Source: Muscardinus avellanarius
Taxonomy: Eukaryota > Chordata > Mammalia > Rodentia > Gliridae
NCBI GenBank assembly: GCA_963383645.1
Contig: OY726565.1
Coordinates: 34,266,529-34,330,528, forward strand
Length of the DNA stretch: 64,000 bases
Direction: 5' to 3'
Below are positions 42,809-53,017 of this stretch, in pieces. The position numbers were made by a program, and so were the translations under genes. Under the pieces are notes generated by a model. It did no database searches, was not told where the DNA came from, and was given only the letters and a program-made list of their open reading frames with translations. Each line of letters opens with the position of its first letter. The stretch's first letter is position 1.

Positions 42809-43174
42809 TGCCAGGCTGTGCATGGTACCATACACCTGTCATCCCAGTACTTGGGAGGCTGAAATAGGAGGATTGCTGGTTCGAGGCCAGTCCCAGAAAC
42901 TTGGTGAGGCCCATAGCAATTTAGTGAGACCCTGCTTCAAAATAAAAAGAGTTTATCTTGGAAGTAGAATGCCCTGGGTTCTATCCCCAGTATGAAGAAG
43001 AGGAAGGAGGAGGAGGAGAAGGGAGAGGAAGAAGGAGGAGGAGGAGGAGGAGGAGAAGGGTGAGGGAGGAGGAGGAGGAGGAGGAGGAGGAGGAGGAGGA
43101 GGAGGAGGAAGGAGGAGGAGAAGGGAGAGGAAGAAGGAGGAGGAGGAGGAGGAGGAGGAGGAGGAGGAGGAGGA
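42809..43174 (+). mobile_element. B1-dID SINE, classic, followed by (GGA)n
   Basis: 'gccaggctgtgcatggtacc' to 'gggttctatccccagtatg', then about 180 bp of (GGA)n with AGAAGGG interruptions (42993-43174). The simple repeat occupies the tail position and contains two near-identical halves of about 60 bp. It creates long Glu/Gly and Pro/Ser ORFs that are not genes. Confidence 0.88.
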
Positions 43175-43664
43175 CTACCAAACAATTTTGCAAACTGGTT
43201 GTACCATTTTATATTCCCATCTATAATCTAAGAAGAGCTATAGTTGCTTTATATCTTCAGCAACACCTGATATAACCTTTTAAATTTTAAACATTTTAGT
43301 AAGTATTAGTGATATCCCATAATGGTTTAAATGTATATTTCCCTCATGAATAATGATGTAGAACATTTTCTTATATATTTATTTACAATTTGCTTATCTT
43401 TTTTGGTAAAGTGTTCAAATCTCTTACCTTTTTATCAGATTTTTTATTATTTGAATATAAGTCCTGTAACAGAAATATTATTTACAAATATTTTCTCCCA
43501 GTTTGTGAATTACCTTTAAATTTTCTTAATGGTGCCTTTCAAAGAACAAATGCTTTTAATTTTGTAATTTTATTTAACTCCAAATTATCTCATCCTTTTT
43601 TCTTTTTCTTTCTTTTTTCTTTTTCTTTCTTTCTGGTTTTATTTGTTTTCATTTTTTCTTTTCT

Positions 43665-43800
43665 TTTTTGATTTTTTTAGAGACAAGGTCTTACTTTGTT
43701 GCCCAGCCTGTCCTCTCCAATTCCTGGGCTCAAGCAATCCTCCTGCCTTTGCCTCCCAACTAGCTTGGAAGTACAGGCATGTAGCACTGTACCCAGTCCT
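43665..43800 (-). mobile_element. Old B1/FLAM-like 7SL monomer
   Basis: 'agagacaaggtcttactttg' 'ttgcccagcctgtcc', 'cctgggctcaagcaatcctc' and 'gtagcactgtacccagtcct' form an antisense 7SL monomer without an ID half. The wording is closer to the ancestral 7SL monomer (gcctcccaactagcttgga) than to the B1-dID left halves. Confidence 0.7.
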
Positions 43801-43953
43801 AGCCATTTTTTAAATTTTATGAATAATGATTTTGGTATCATATATTTTGATCACTGTAGCTTTATAATAAGTCTTGAAGTCTTATTGGTTCTTCACCTTT
43901 GTTCTTTTAAAAAAAATTGCTTTGGCAATTAAAATCATCTGCCTAGCAGATAA

Positions 43954-43956
<3 letters not shown>

Positions 43957-44014
<58 letters not shown>

Positions 44015-44185
44015 TACTGGGGTTCCTGGAAGCCCTTCTACCTATAAAAAAATAGCCCAGACCTATTTTTTATATTTTTGAAACAGGGTCTCTTAAGCCA
44101 GCAGGGCTGGCTTTGAACCTGAGCGATCCTCTTGTCTCCGCCTCCCAAGCGCAGGGATTACAAGCGTGCCCCACCACGCCCGACT
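43957..44185 (-). mobile_element. B1-dID SINE, short variant, with (TG)n tail
   Basis: A (TG)n tail of about 55 bp (CA in the SINE sense) then 'gtggtactggggttcctgga' to 'ccaccacgcccgact'. Perfect 17-bp target duplication tgcctagcagataattt at 43940-43956 and 44186-44202, which includes the TG tail within the insertion. Confidence 0.95.
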
Positions 44186-44340
44186 TGCCTAGCAGATAAT
44201 TTTAACTGAAACCTCCTATACTTACAGGGTCAAAGCTGCTAACCTGTAAATGAGGGTTAGGAAATTTTCAAAGCTGTTCTTTTGCTTTAGAGAAGGCCTT
44301 CCAGTGGAAACCACAAGGAACCAGTTTAAAACCAAAGCCC

Positions 44341-44540
44341 AGCCAGGCACACCTATAATCCCAATATTTGGAAGGCTGAGACAGGAGAATAGCAGGTTGA
44401 AGGACAGCTTCAGCAATTTAGAGAGACTCTTAGCAACTTAGTGAGATCCTCTTCCAAAATAAAAAAATAAAAAGGGCTGGGGAGGCGTAGATCAGAACCC
44501 TAGGTTCAATCCCCCATACCATAAACAAAAAACAAACACA
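44341..44540 (+). mobile_element. B1-dID SINE, classic
   Basis: 'agccaggcacacctataatc', 'cttcagcaatttagagagac', 'gggctggggaggcgtagatc', 'ggttcaatcccccatacca'. Flanks share caaagccca. Confidence 0.85.
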
Positions 44541-44544
44541 AAAA

Positions 44545-44955
44545 ATACAAAGCCCACCTCCGCATGAGGAAATTAGTGACCAAGAGTAAATGTTGCTCAT
44601 TAGAATCTAATTATAATGCTAAATTACCCACTCAGGGGGCTGTTTTCATTTGCTACTCTTAAGACATGCGAGGTATGAAATAGGACCTCAAACTGCTTAT
44701 GCTTAGGAATGGTCCACTTCCACACGTGATGACAAGTCTTTCCTACATGAATATGTATGAGATTCCCCAATAAAAGCCCCTTGCTTTCTTTGTTTAGGAA
44801 GACATACTTATTTAGAAATCGCCCCTCCCCCACTGCCCCAGCTGGCCTTCCTTGCTGCAACCAATATGCTGTTCTCACTCTTTTATCTCCTGGTCATGCT
44901 CCTTGGCTTTGCACTCACAAGGGGTGAACTCATTAAGTTTGGTTACAGATGCTTT
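44545..44955 (+). mobile_element. Possible solo LTR
   Basis: A TATA-like 'caataaaagccccttgcttt' followed by a C-rich part and an end like 'aactcattaagtttggttac' suggests an LTR promoter and U5. Ends and target duplication are not defined. Confidence 0.3.
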
Positions 44956-44959
44956 CCAT

Positions 44960-45400
44960 TGACTAGAGATCTTTCTTCTAAACAGTGACGCTTAATGCTA
45001 TGAAATTTCCCCTTAAGTATTGCTTTAAAGCCATCCCACACATTTTGTATGTTGTGCTTTCATTTTTAGTCAGTTCAAACTTCTTTCTCATGGTCTTTCT
45101 TCAGCCTACGAGAAGTGTGTTGATGCCAGCAAAATATTTACAGATTTTTTTCATGGATCTTTTTGTTACTGATTCCTAATTTAATTCCACTGTGGTCAGA
45201 GAACATACTTCTGTGACCAGAAATTTTGTTTAATTATTGAGACATTATAATGACCTAGTGTATGTTCTGTGTGTGATTTGGAAAGTATATATACTCTGGT
45301 TTTGTTTGATACACTGATCTATAACTTTTCCTGCCATCAGTGTTGTCCATTTATTACTAGGTTTTGAGAACAGTTATAAAAACTGCTAAAGATTTTTTTG
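44960..45400 (-). mobile_element. Ancient L1 ORF2 fragment
   Basis: Antisense decayed ORF2: 'ccatcccacacattttgtat' 'gttgtgctttcattttta', 'ttaattccactgtggtcaga' 'gaacatac' and 'gtgttgtccatttattacta'. These are typical antisense L1M ORF2 strings. Confidence 0.65.
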
Positions 45401-45748
45401 TCATCTCTTTTAGAAAAAAAATGATTCCCTTTTAACAATTTTCCTTTGGTGAAATGCTTGTTTACGAATTTTTCATGTTAGCAAAGTACAAAAAAAATTA
45501 TTCTTAGTTTTTTTTAACAATTTGCTAAACCAATGGGTTGGTATCAGAGAATGAGATCAGTAGTCCATACAGAACAAGAAAGTTCGGAATTACCTAGACT
45601 CTTTAAACTCAAAAAACATCACTAATTCTATGTTCTTGTAAATGTTTATTGAAGTGACTTGTCAGTTTATTAGAAAATCTAGCTTGCAATAATAGCTGGA
45701 ATCCGGAGCAATCCAAATGCCCCATAACAGATAAAATTCCTTCAAAAT
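45401..45748. other. No recognisable feature
   Basis: About 350 bp of AT-rich sequence, possibly more of the old L1. Confidence 0.5.
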
Positions 45749-45759
45749 ATTATGGTGTA

Positions 45760-45945
45760 GCGTGGTGACACACACTTCTAATCCCCGCACTTGGGAGGCG
45801 GAGACAGGAGGATCGCACAGGTTCGAAGCCAGCCTCACTGGCTTAAGAGACCCTGTTTCCAAATAAAAATATAAAATAGGTCTTGGAGTGTAGCCTGGCA
45901 GTAGAAGGGTTTCCAGGAACCCCAGTACCACCAAAAAAAAAAAAA
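45760..45945 (+). mobile_element. B1-dID SINE, short variant
   Basis: 'gcgtggtgacacacacttct', 'cactggcttaagagaccctg', 'aggaaccccagtaccacc', A tail. Target duplication attatggtgta at 45749-45759 and 45946-45956. Confidence 0.93.
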
Positions 45946-45986
45946 ATTATGGTGTACTTATGTGAGTGTATATTATACAGCCACTA

Positions 45987-46130
45987 ATATAGTTCCAAAG
46001 AACCTTTTAAGAACTTTGAATGGGTTATGTCACTTGATTTTCACAATTTTATTTTGTGGCATGGTATTTATTCCCTCACTCCACAGGTCAGAAAACTGAA
46101 GCGCAGAGAAACTTAACAGTAGACACAGCT
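45987..46130 (-). repeat. MIR SINE fragment
   Basis: 'gattttcacaattttatttt' 'gtggcatggtatttatt' then 'cacaggtcagaaaactgaag' 'cgcagagaaacttaac' is the antisense MIR core. Confidence 0.65.
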
Positions 46131-47278
46131 CTCCAGCAGCCCAACTCTAAACAACACATACCTCTCCATGTCCATCCATTCTATGTACCTGTTCTCATAA
46201 AATGATTGTGGAATGCCCCCACGCATTCCACCTCAGAGCTGACTGGTCCTTTATCACCCTCAGCCCAACTGTGCTTAAGATGGAAAGAGTTGAATTTACC
46301 TTGCCAACAACATCCCTCTCCTTCCCTTTCAATTCCCCAGACAAAGACCTGGTCTAGGTCATTCTTTCCCCAGCATCTGCTCCAACTGCTCTCCTGATTC
46401 CCTCCCCAAGGAACTCTGCTTAGCTCTCCCTAGCCCCCTTGGGGTTAATGATTTGAACTCAAACTGAACCCTCAGTTATGATCCAACATTTCATTAAGAA
46501 GCAAATCTTAGTAAGTCCCCCATGGTTTCAGGCCCCTAATCAAATAGCATCAAGTTGAACACCCCGCTCCAGGGCTGGCTGTAGTTCCCACTCCATGCAT
46601 ATATACCACACCTGCCTTTTCCTCACACAGGTGTCAGAAACTTAGCCCAACACATTGCCATGACTGAAACTCACCAGCTCTACTGGCATTCTTTTCTCTT
46701 TAGACAGTTATGCTTACGAGAACATTAGGTAGACTACGATGTCCAAATATATCCCCAAGTTTCTACCTGGTGGCTCTAGTTCTTCATCTGAACCCAAGAA
46801 AATTCAGTTCCTCTTACACATGAAGTTGAAGAACTCATGTGAGGTTTCTATCTAATAGCCCAACTACCCAAAGCAGCCCTTAAATAAGATGGTGTTAAGG
46901 TTTTCCTTTTTCCCTGCTCTTTCCAAGGGCTTGGTCCATTATCTAAATAGTAGTTGTAAATGCAAGCATCTATGGGTGCTTGGTAAGAAACATAAATAAA
47001 TCAATGGAAAGTTAGAGGTTCAAGGCATGTTCTAAAGGCTGCAGTAGCTACTCAAGTCCAAAAGATTATTGCTGGGGAAAGAAGGCTGAAATTTGCCAGA
47101 TGGTACCAGTTTTCAAGAAAATCTAAAACTCAAGATCATATAAAATTCTTCAATTTTTTATTAACAATAGTTCATGTTTTTGGCTCTTCCTCCACCCCTA
47201 TTCCCTAGGATCAAACAAAGATCCAGCCTGTGATCACTGGTTTCAGACACTAAATCTGTTTTTTAAAGGTGAGGCGGA
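46131..47278. other. No recognisable feature
   Basis: About 1.15 kb of unique sequence of mixed composition with only short ORFs. Confidence 0.55.
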
Positions 47279-47352
47279 GGGCTGGGGATGTAGATCAGTG
47301 GTAGAGCTCTTGTCTTGCATATATAATGCCATGAGTTCAATTTTCAACACTG
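47279..47352 (+). mobile_element. Solo ID element
   Basis: 'gggctggggatgtagatcag' 'tggtagagctcttgtcttgc', 'gagttcaattttcaacac' and an A tail, with no B1 half. Confidence 0.85.
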
Positions 47353-47399
47353 AAAAAAAAGTTGGCAGTCAGAACAATATCAAGGCCTGTAGGGATGGT

Positions 47400-47790
47400 C
47401 TGCACAATGCAGAGTTAAGTGGTTCTAGATCAAAGTCTCTCAAGACACATGGAATGGGATCCTGCATCAGAATCCCAATCTAAAAGGCTTATTAGAATCC
47501 TGGGAGGCCGGGCGTGGTGGCACACGCTTGTAATCCCCACGCTTGGGAGGCTGAGACAGGAGGGTCACACGGGTTCGAAGCCAGCCTCAGCTACTTAGTG
47601 AGGCTTTCAACAATTTAGTGAGACCCTGTTTCCAACCCGGAGGTAGAAAGTCTCTGGGTTCCACCCCCAGTACCCCCCCCACACACACACACACAAAATC
47701 CTGGAAAGGAGGGGCTATGCCATGTGTATTTTGAAAAAACATTACCCCCAGGTGATTCTGATGTAGTCTGCACCTGGTTTAAAACTATTG
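47400..47790 (+). mobile_element. MER5A-type DNA transposon fossil, split by a SINE
   Basis: Left part 'agtggttctagatcaaagtc' to 'catcagaatcccaatctaaa' 'aggcttattagaatcc' and right part 'aaaggaggggctatgccatg' to 'caggtgattctgatgtagtc' follow the MER5A layout. The SINE at 47505-47696 separates them. Confidence 0.65.
47505..47696 (+). mobile_element. B1-dID SINE, intermediate form, linker lost
   Basis: 'ggccgggcgtggtggcacac' to 'accctgtttccaacccggag', where the linker and the first half of the ID part are deleted, then 'gggttccacccccagtac' and (CA)n. Target duplication aatcctgg at 47496-47503 and 47697-47704. Confidence 0.9.
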
Positions 47791-47793
47791 ATG

Positions 47794-48060
47794 AGCCGGA
47801 AATGGTGGTGCAAGCCTGTAATCCCAGGACTTGAGAGGTTGACACAGGAGGAGCAGTTTCAAGGACAGCCTCATTAAAATATAGCAAGACTCAGCAATCT
47901 ACTAAGACTCAGCAACCTAGGAGACCCTGTTTTAAGACAAAAAAATAATAAAGAGGCCTGTGGTGTAGGTCAGAGGCAGAACACCCCTAATAACACATAC
48001 ATACACACATGCACACTCACACAAATGCACACTCACACACATGCACACATACAAATAAAA
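47794..48060 (+). mobile_element. B1-dID SINE, diverged classic, with CA-rich tail
   Basis: 'gagccggaaatggtggtgca', a partly duplicated 'actcagcaatctactaagac' block, ID half 'gaggcctgtggtgtaggtca', then imperfect (CACA/CATG)n to 48060. Confidence 0.8.
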
Positions 48061-48199
48061 CACATTAATGTACACTAGTCCCTTCTTACCCACTGAGATA
48101 TGTTTCAAGACCCATGGTGGACACCTGACACTCTGGATAGCACTGAACCCTACATATATACTATGCTTTTTCCTACACATACGTATTTATGACAAATTT

Positions 48200-48408
48200 G
48201 TGTGTGTGTGTGTGTGTGTTTGGTACTGGGGATGAGCCCAGGGACTTTTTACCTCCAGGCTACACACACAACCTATTTTATATTTTATTTGAAAAGAGGG
48301 TCTCACTAAGTGGCTGAAATCCAGCTGAGGCTGGCTTGGAACTTGTGTGATCCTCCTGTCTCAGCCTCCCCAGTACTAAGATTACAAGGGTGCATCACCA
48401 CGTCCAGC
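48200..48408 (-). mobile_element. B1-dID SINE, classic, with (TG)n tail
   Basis: 'ggtactggggatgagcccag', 'gctgaggctggcttggaact', 'atcaccacgtccagc'. Target duplication tgacaaattt at 48190-48199 and 48409-48418. Confidence 0.92.
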
Positions 48409-48588
48409 TGACAAATTTTGACTTATCAATTAGGCACAGTAAGAGGTTAGCAACAGTAACTCATAAGAAAATAAAACAATTATAATGATATAATTTTAGG
48501 TGTGTTCTCTCATACTCTTTAAATATTACTACATTTTTATACATTTTCACTTAAAGCATTTTACAGCTTCTCTTTAAGAGATCCAAAT

Positions 48589-48822
48589 TGCTGCAGGGCA
48601 TGGTGGCACACATATGTAATGCCAGTGCTTGGGAGGCTGAGACAGGAGGATCGCACAGGTTCAAAGCCAGCCTCAGCCACCGAGTGAGGCTCTCAGCAAC
48701 TTAGTGAGACCCTGTTTCCAAATAAAGTATAAAATAGGTCTGGGAATATAGCCCGGAGGTAGAAAGCTCCTGGGTTCCACCCCCAGTACCAAATAAATAA
48801 ATAAATAAATAAATAAATAAAT
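48589..48822 (+). mobile_element. B1-dID SINE, intermediate form, with (AAAT)n tail
   Basis: 'gcagggcatggtggcacaca', 'agcctcagccaccgagtgag', 'gtctgggaatatagcccgga', 'ttccacccccagtacc', AAAT tail. Target duplication atccaaat at 48581-48588 and 48823-48830. Confidence 0.92.
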
Positions 48823-48830
48823 ATCCAAAT

Positions 48831-49529
48831 ACTTTGGTGCCATTTTGAAGTAAAATAAGGATCCCTGAACACAAGCAGTGCAAAATTGCAGCAGTTGCTC
48901 TGGTAACCAAGACCACTACTACATGACTAACAGTCAGGTAGAGTATACGGGATGGAAACACTGAACAAAGGGCTGGTTCGTGTTCCAGGTAGAATAGAGA
49001 AAGATGGTGCAAGATTTTATCCTAACACTCAGAATGGCACATAATTTAAAATTTATAATTGTTTATTTATTTTTAGAACTCTCTCATATTTTTGGAACAC
49101 AGTTGAACTCAGACAAATAGCAAAATAGATAAAGAAAAGCTTCTATATTTCTTATGTTTTGATAAAGACTCTCCTTTGACTAAAGCCAACCAGATTCTCT
49201 GAGTGCTCTGCTGGAGTAGGCCTAAACCTGGGCTTGCCTCTCTGTCCTTACAGAATGAAGGCTGAGCAAGAATCTAGTCACTTAGGAAAAATGCCCCCAC
49301 TGGTATCTGACTATCCAAGATATCTTAGTCCCCTAGACTACCTTTAACAATAATCCTATCAAATCAGTTTAACCAGAAAAATCTCTTATCCTTGAAGTTC
49401 CCTCTTGGTGATTTTCTACCCACTGATTCATGCCCTATTCCTTGGTTATAAATCCCAACATGCTCTTATTGGAGTCAACTATAAAGTTTTCAAAACATAT
49501 TGATGCCTGTTTCCCACACTCAGAGATTC
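48831..49529. other. No recognisable feature
   Basis: About 700 bp of unique sequence. Short LTR-like strings near 49430 (ttggttataaatccc) are not enough for a call. Confidence 0.45.
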
Positions 49530-49622
49530 TGCTTTAATTAGCATGAAGTGTGCCTTGAACAGAGAATGTGCAAAAGTTCCCTAGGATATTCTAAAGTATA
49601 GTAAAGTTTGAGAACCACTGTT
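49530..49622 (+). mobile_element. MER5-type DNA transposon fragment
   Basis: 'agattctgctttaattagca', 'aaaagttccctaggatattc' and the terminal 'taaagtttgagaaccactg' match a MER5A 3' end. Confidence 0.65.
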
Positions 49623-49729
49623 GTAGGTATTATTCTCTGATTCAATCGTTCTTCTAAACTCATCTTACCTCTTTTTTTGCAGCCACTTCATAATGCAGAC
49701 TCATATGAGTTCATTATCAGCTGGTTTAT

Positions 49730-49890
49730 TTTTTAATTATACCTTTATTGGTGCATTGTAGTCTCAATCTTGAAGTTTAGTGTTAGGAACATACATGCAT
49801 CCAGCACTCGGTAAGCTCCCTCTGACTCCCTCACCACTCAATTACCCTTCCCCATACATAATATTGAGACTGGCATTGATAATTTCATAT
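49730..49890 (-). mobile_element. L1 3' end, truncated
   Basis: Antisense terminus: 'tttaattatacctttattgg' 'tgcattgtagtc', 'gaacatacatgcatccagca'. Only about 150 bp remain; the right end meets a (TATA)n run. Confidence 0.65.
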
Positions 49891-49950
49891 ATATATACAT
49901 ATATATATATATGTATATATATACACATACACACACATACACACACATAA
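49888..49950. repeat. (TATA)n and (CACA)n simple repeat
   Basis: 'catatatatatacatatata' type AT repeat that changes to ACAC. Confidence 0.9.
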
Positions 49951-50559
49951 TGTCAATGATTAATTACAAACTAGTTTCTTTAAGGTTTTTTTCTACAATA
50001 AATTGCTAAGCCACATTATTCTCAACCTGTACTCATGCTGCTGAAAATATCCTCTTAAACATTTATTAGTCAAGATTTTCTGATATCTTCATAGCTTCAT
50101 CTGTTGTAATTTCTATTTCCCTCAGTTTCACATGATTCAACATTTAGAAGACCTGTTTTTACGTAAGTCAGTGGTTGAAATGCCGAGGACACTGGAGAGT
50201 CTTGCTTCTCTCAAGGGTCCTCCCTCGAGGGTGGCGTTCGGCACGTAGATATCCAAGACCAACTTCTTTTTGCCACATTGTCCCTTTATTATCCAGACCA
50301 CATTTATCCACTTTTCATGAGTAAGTTATGGAAAATGAGCTCTGTTCCTGACTTTATGACCATTCCCTCTTGGTCTCCTCTGTAGGTTACTCACCCTCTG
50401 CTCATTATTCAGAAAGGTTGGATTTCTTGATGGAACCACTTGGGCCCATGCTTTTGTAACTCACATGCTTTTCTAGCACATTCTTGGCCGTTTCTTGTAA
50501 GCTGATATTGTTTGGCTCCATTTCCTTCTAAGTTTCAGGATCATATAGTGGTTTGCTCA
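49951..50559. other. No recognisable feature
   Basis: About 610 bp of unique sequence. Confidence 0.55.
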
Positions 50560-50889
50560 AAATCACCAAATAGATAACCTATAGTTTTGTCACATTAACA
50601 TGCTCAGAACTGAATTCACTATTTTTTCCTGGTTCTACTTCTAATTTTCCCACATTAAATATTAATAACATCATTTATCTAGGTGCCCATGCTGGAACTC
50701 CATGAGTTACTTTAGATTTATCATACTCTTATACCACTAACTCTAATCAGTAACTAAATTATGCCTATTTTACCTCCTGTATTTCTCAAATCTGTTCCTC
50801 TTTTCAACCCATACCATCATTACCAGAACCCAGGCACTAACCTCTTCTTAATCATATTTTATCAATAACCCCTGAGTCAGGGTCCCTGT

Positions 50890-51549
50890 TTTCTGTTTTT
50901 GAGGTAAGATAGAAAAGAAAAATTTTTAAAAAAAAAGGTAGAGAGGAGAAAAATGAGAGGAAAAGGAGGTTGTAACTTCAATCTGAAAAGTTCTTTATCT
51001 TCTCTCTACCACTGGCCTGTTTTATTTTTTCTTCTAAGTCTGTCACTCCCACATTTTTGAGAAATCTACAAACCTTAAAATTACTGTAAATTCACTCCTC
51101 TATGAAAATTGCCTCCTTTTGATTAAAGCTTAAGTGCACTGTTAGCCTATACAACATATTTTCAGATTAGATAAAACAAAGGGAGATGTATTTTAAGAAA
51201 CCTATAAAATAGGTATATTCCAAATGTTATCTAAATAGGACAATGTCAACCTGAAAATCCTGAAAGAAGACCAGACACCATAAAGGTCTTGCGATCCGTG
51301 ATCAAAGGACTGATGTCATTCCCATGCCCACCCCTCACAAAATAGCCTTTAAATGAAGAGCCTAAGACCCCCAAAGCTGCTTCTCACTGTCGAGATAGCC
51401 CACATTCTGCTCTGAGGATTCACACCTCTACCGTTTACTTTCTTTAATAAAGGTCATTCTGTATACTAAAATACATGTCCTTAAATTCCTTCTTGTGACA
51501 TGTCAAGAGGCTGGAGGTCCGAGTAGAGGTCTCCTCAAACCCTCTTACA
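50890..51549 (+). mobile_element. Probable solo LTR inside L2
   Basis: The segment separates two L2 parts. It holds a TATA-like 'agcctttaaatgaagagcct' and, 85 bp on, 'ctttctttaataaaggtcat', the spacing of an LTR promoter and polyadenylation signal, with a U5-like end 'cctcaaaccctcttaca'. Exact borders and target duplication are unresolved, and other sequence may be included. Confidence 0.4.
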
Positions 51550-51651
51550 GTGACATTTTGACTCACACTGTTGACAAAGGGGCTCATCTAATTTGCAATT
51601 TTGACAGCTTTGCTCCTGCAATTAAAATGCTTTCATGGCTCTCCTTCACTT

Positions 51652-51799
51652 ACTTTTTTTTCTATTTTAATTGGAAACAGGGTCTCACTAAGTTGCCGAG
51701 AGCTTCACTAAGTAGCTGGGGCTGGCTTCAAACCTATGCAATCCTCCTGTTTCAGCCTCCCAAGTACTGGGATTACAAGCGTGTGCCACCACACCCGGC
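51652..51799 (-). mobile_element. B1-dID-derived SINE lacking the ID half
   Basis: Only the B1 half and part of the linker are present: 'attggaaacagggtctcact' to 'gccaccacacccggc'. The linker's A-rich end (T-rich here) abuts the perfect target duplication ctccttcactt, found at 51641-51651 and 51800-51810. The ID half was therefore absent from the inserted molecule and not lost later. Confidence 0.9.
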
Positions 51800-52344
51800 C
51801 TCCTTCACTTTTATAATAAGTTCCAGATCCATCAGCATGACCAAAAATCATCTCTTTCCATACCCATTTTGCAGTATAAAGATATCACACCATTTTATTC
51901 TCCCTCTAAACCTGCTACCTTGTGTTCTGTGTCACTGCAGAAGCAGGTGTCTCTGTTACAATAACACGCTTTATAATGGAGCTAATTTTTGCTCATTTCT
52001 CAGTACACAATTGTGCCTTGTCATCTTGTGGTTAGTAAACTGCTTTCCTAAGAAAAGGAAGGAAAGCCATTTCTGGATATACTCCTCTCATGGAAATAAC
52101 TAATTTATTTGGAATTGTCCATTATCCATGTGACTCCTCTACCAGGTAGTTGTTATTTATATCCCCAGTGCTTGATATATAGTAAATAAGAAATATTGGT
52201 GGTCAAATTTTTTAGTAAAGATTAGATGCTCAATGTGAATATTACCCTGACCCATCTATCCAGAAAAATCTAACCAAAAAGAGTTTCATTGAACATAACC
52301 ATTCTCAGTAAACTCAAGTCCTAGCACCCAATGTTTGTTTGTTT

Positions 52345-52734
52345 GTTTGTTTGTTTTTCTAGAATCAAGGTTTTTTCTAAAAGGACATGGAGCAAATATT
52401 TAGACTTTTGCAACCTATATTGTCAATGTCTCAACTTACAGTTATAAATGAAAGCAGATATTATTTATATGTAACTAAATGGGCACAGTTATGGCTGCAT
52501 AGCAATAAAACTTTATTTACACAAATAACCTTATTTGAAGCCAGGCGTGGTGGCACATGCTTATAATCCCAGCATCCAGGAGGTTGAGACTGGAGGATCG
52601 TGGTTTGCAGACAGCCTCAGCTACTTAGTGAGGCCCTCTGCAACTCAGTGAGACCCTGTTTCAATATAAAGAATAAAAAATTGGGCAGGGAGTATAGCTT
52701 GGAGGTCAATTGCCTCTGGGTTCCATCCCCAGAC

Positions 52735-52774
<40 letters not shown>

Positions 52775-52850
52775 CTTATTTGAAAAAATAAGCAATGGGC
52801 TGCATTTGGTCTGTTTGATCACTCCTTATCTAGAAGCTTCCAAACAAACT
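52345..52850 (+). mobile_element. hAT-Charlie-type DNA transposon fossil, split by a SINE
   Basis: 'tctaaaaggacatggagcaa' 'atatttagacttttgcaacc', 'actaaatgggcacagttatg' 'gctgcatagcaataaaactt' 'tatttacac', then after the SINE 'gcaatgggctgcatttggtc' follow a known mammalian non-autonomous hAT element (ending taaaactttatttac...). No coding sequence. Confidence 0.6.
52540..52768 (+). mobile_element. B1-dID SINE, classic, with (AAT)n tail
   Basis: 'gccaggcgtggtggcacatg' to 'gggttccatccccagact', (AAT)n tail. Perfect 16-bp target duplication aataaccttatttgaa at 52524-52539 and 52769-52784. Confidence 0.95.
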
Positions 52851-52871
52851 CTTAAAAAATCCAACATCTCA

Positions 52872-53005
52872 CTGGGGTTGTAGCTCAGTTGTAGAGTGCA
52901 TGGCTATAGGCCTTGGGTTCAATCTCAGCACCAAAAAAAGAAGGAAGGAAGGAAGGAAGGAAGGAAGGAAGGAAGGAAGGAAGGAAGGAAGGAAGGAAAG
53001 GAGGG
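52872..53005 (+). mobile_element. Solo ID element with (GGAA)n tail
   Basis: 'actggggttgtagctcagtt' 'gtagagtgcatggc', 'gggttcaatctcagcacc', then (GGAA)n of about 65 bp at 52937-53000 in the tail position. Confidence 0.8.
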
Positions 53006-53017
53006 AGGGGGAGGAAG

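Larger units (their letters stand above)
42415..43940 (-). mobile_element. Ancient L1 fragments, interrupted
   Basis: Three antisense pieces of decayed L1: 42415-42745 ('ttgccattcacctgttggtt' 'gatattttggatatta'), 43190-43590 ('tgtaccattttatattccca', 'atttttctcccagtttgtga'-like) and 43800-43940 ('ttttgatcactgtagcttta', 'ttgctttggcaatt'). Two SINEs and a simple repeat separate them. Confidence 0.65.
50560..52215 (+). mobile_element. Long decayed L2 LINE, interrupted twice
   Basis: Three stretches of L2 in order: 50560-50885 ('gctcagaactgaattcacta', 'ttacctcctgtatttctcaa' 'atctgttcctc'), 51550-51651 ('gctcctgcaattaaaatgct' 'ttcatggctctcc') and 51800-52215 ('aagttccagatccatcagca', 'ttatatccccagtgcttgat' 'atatagtaaata'). 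They follow the L2 3' part. A probable LTR (50890-51549) and a SINE (51652-51799) account for the gaps. Confidence 0.55.

Noticed and set aside
42937..43275. Poly-Pro, poly-Ser and Arg/Glu ORFs
   Set aside because: Translations of the (GGA)n tract in its frames.
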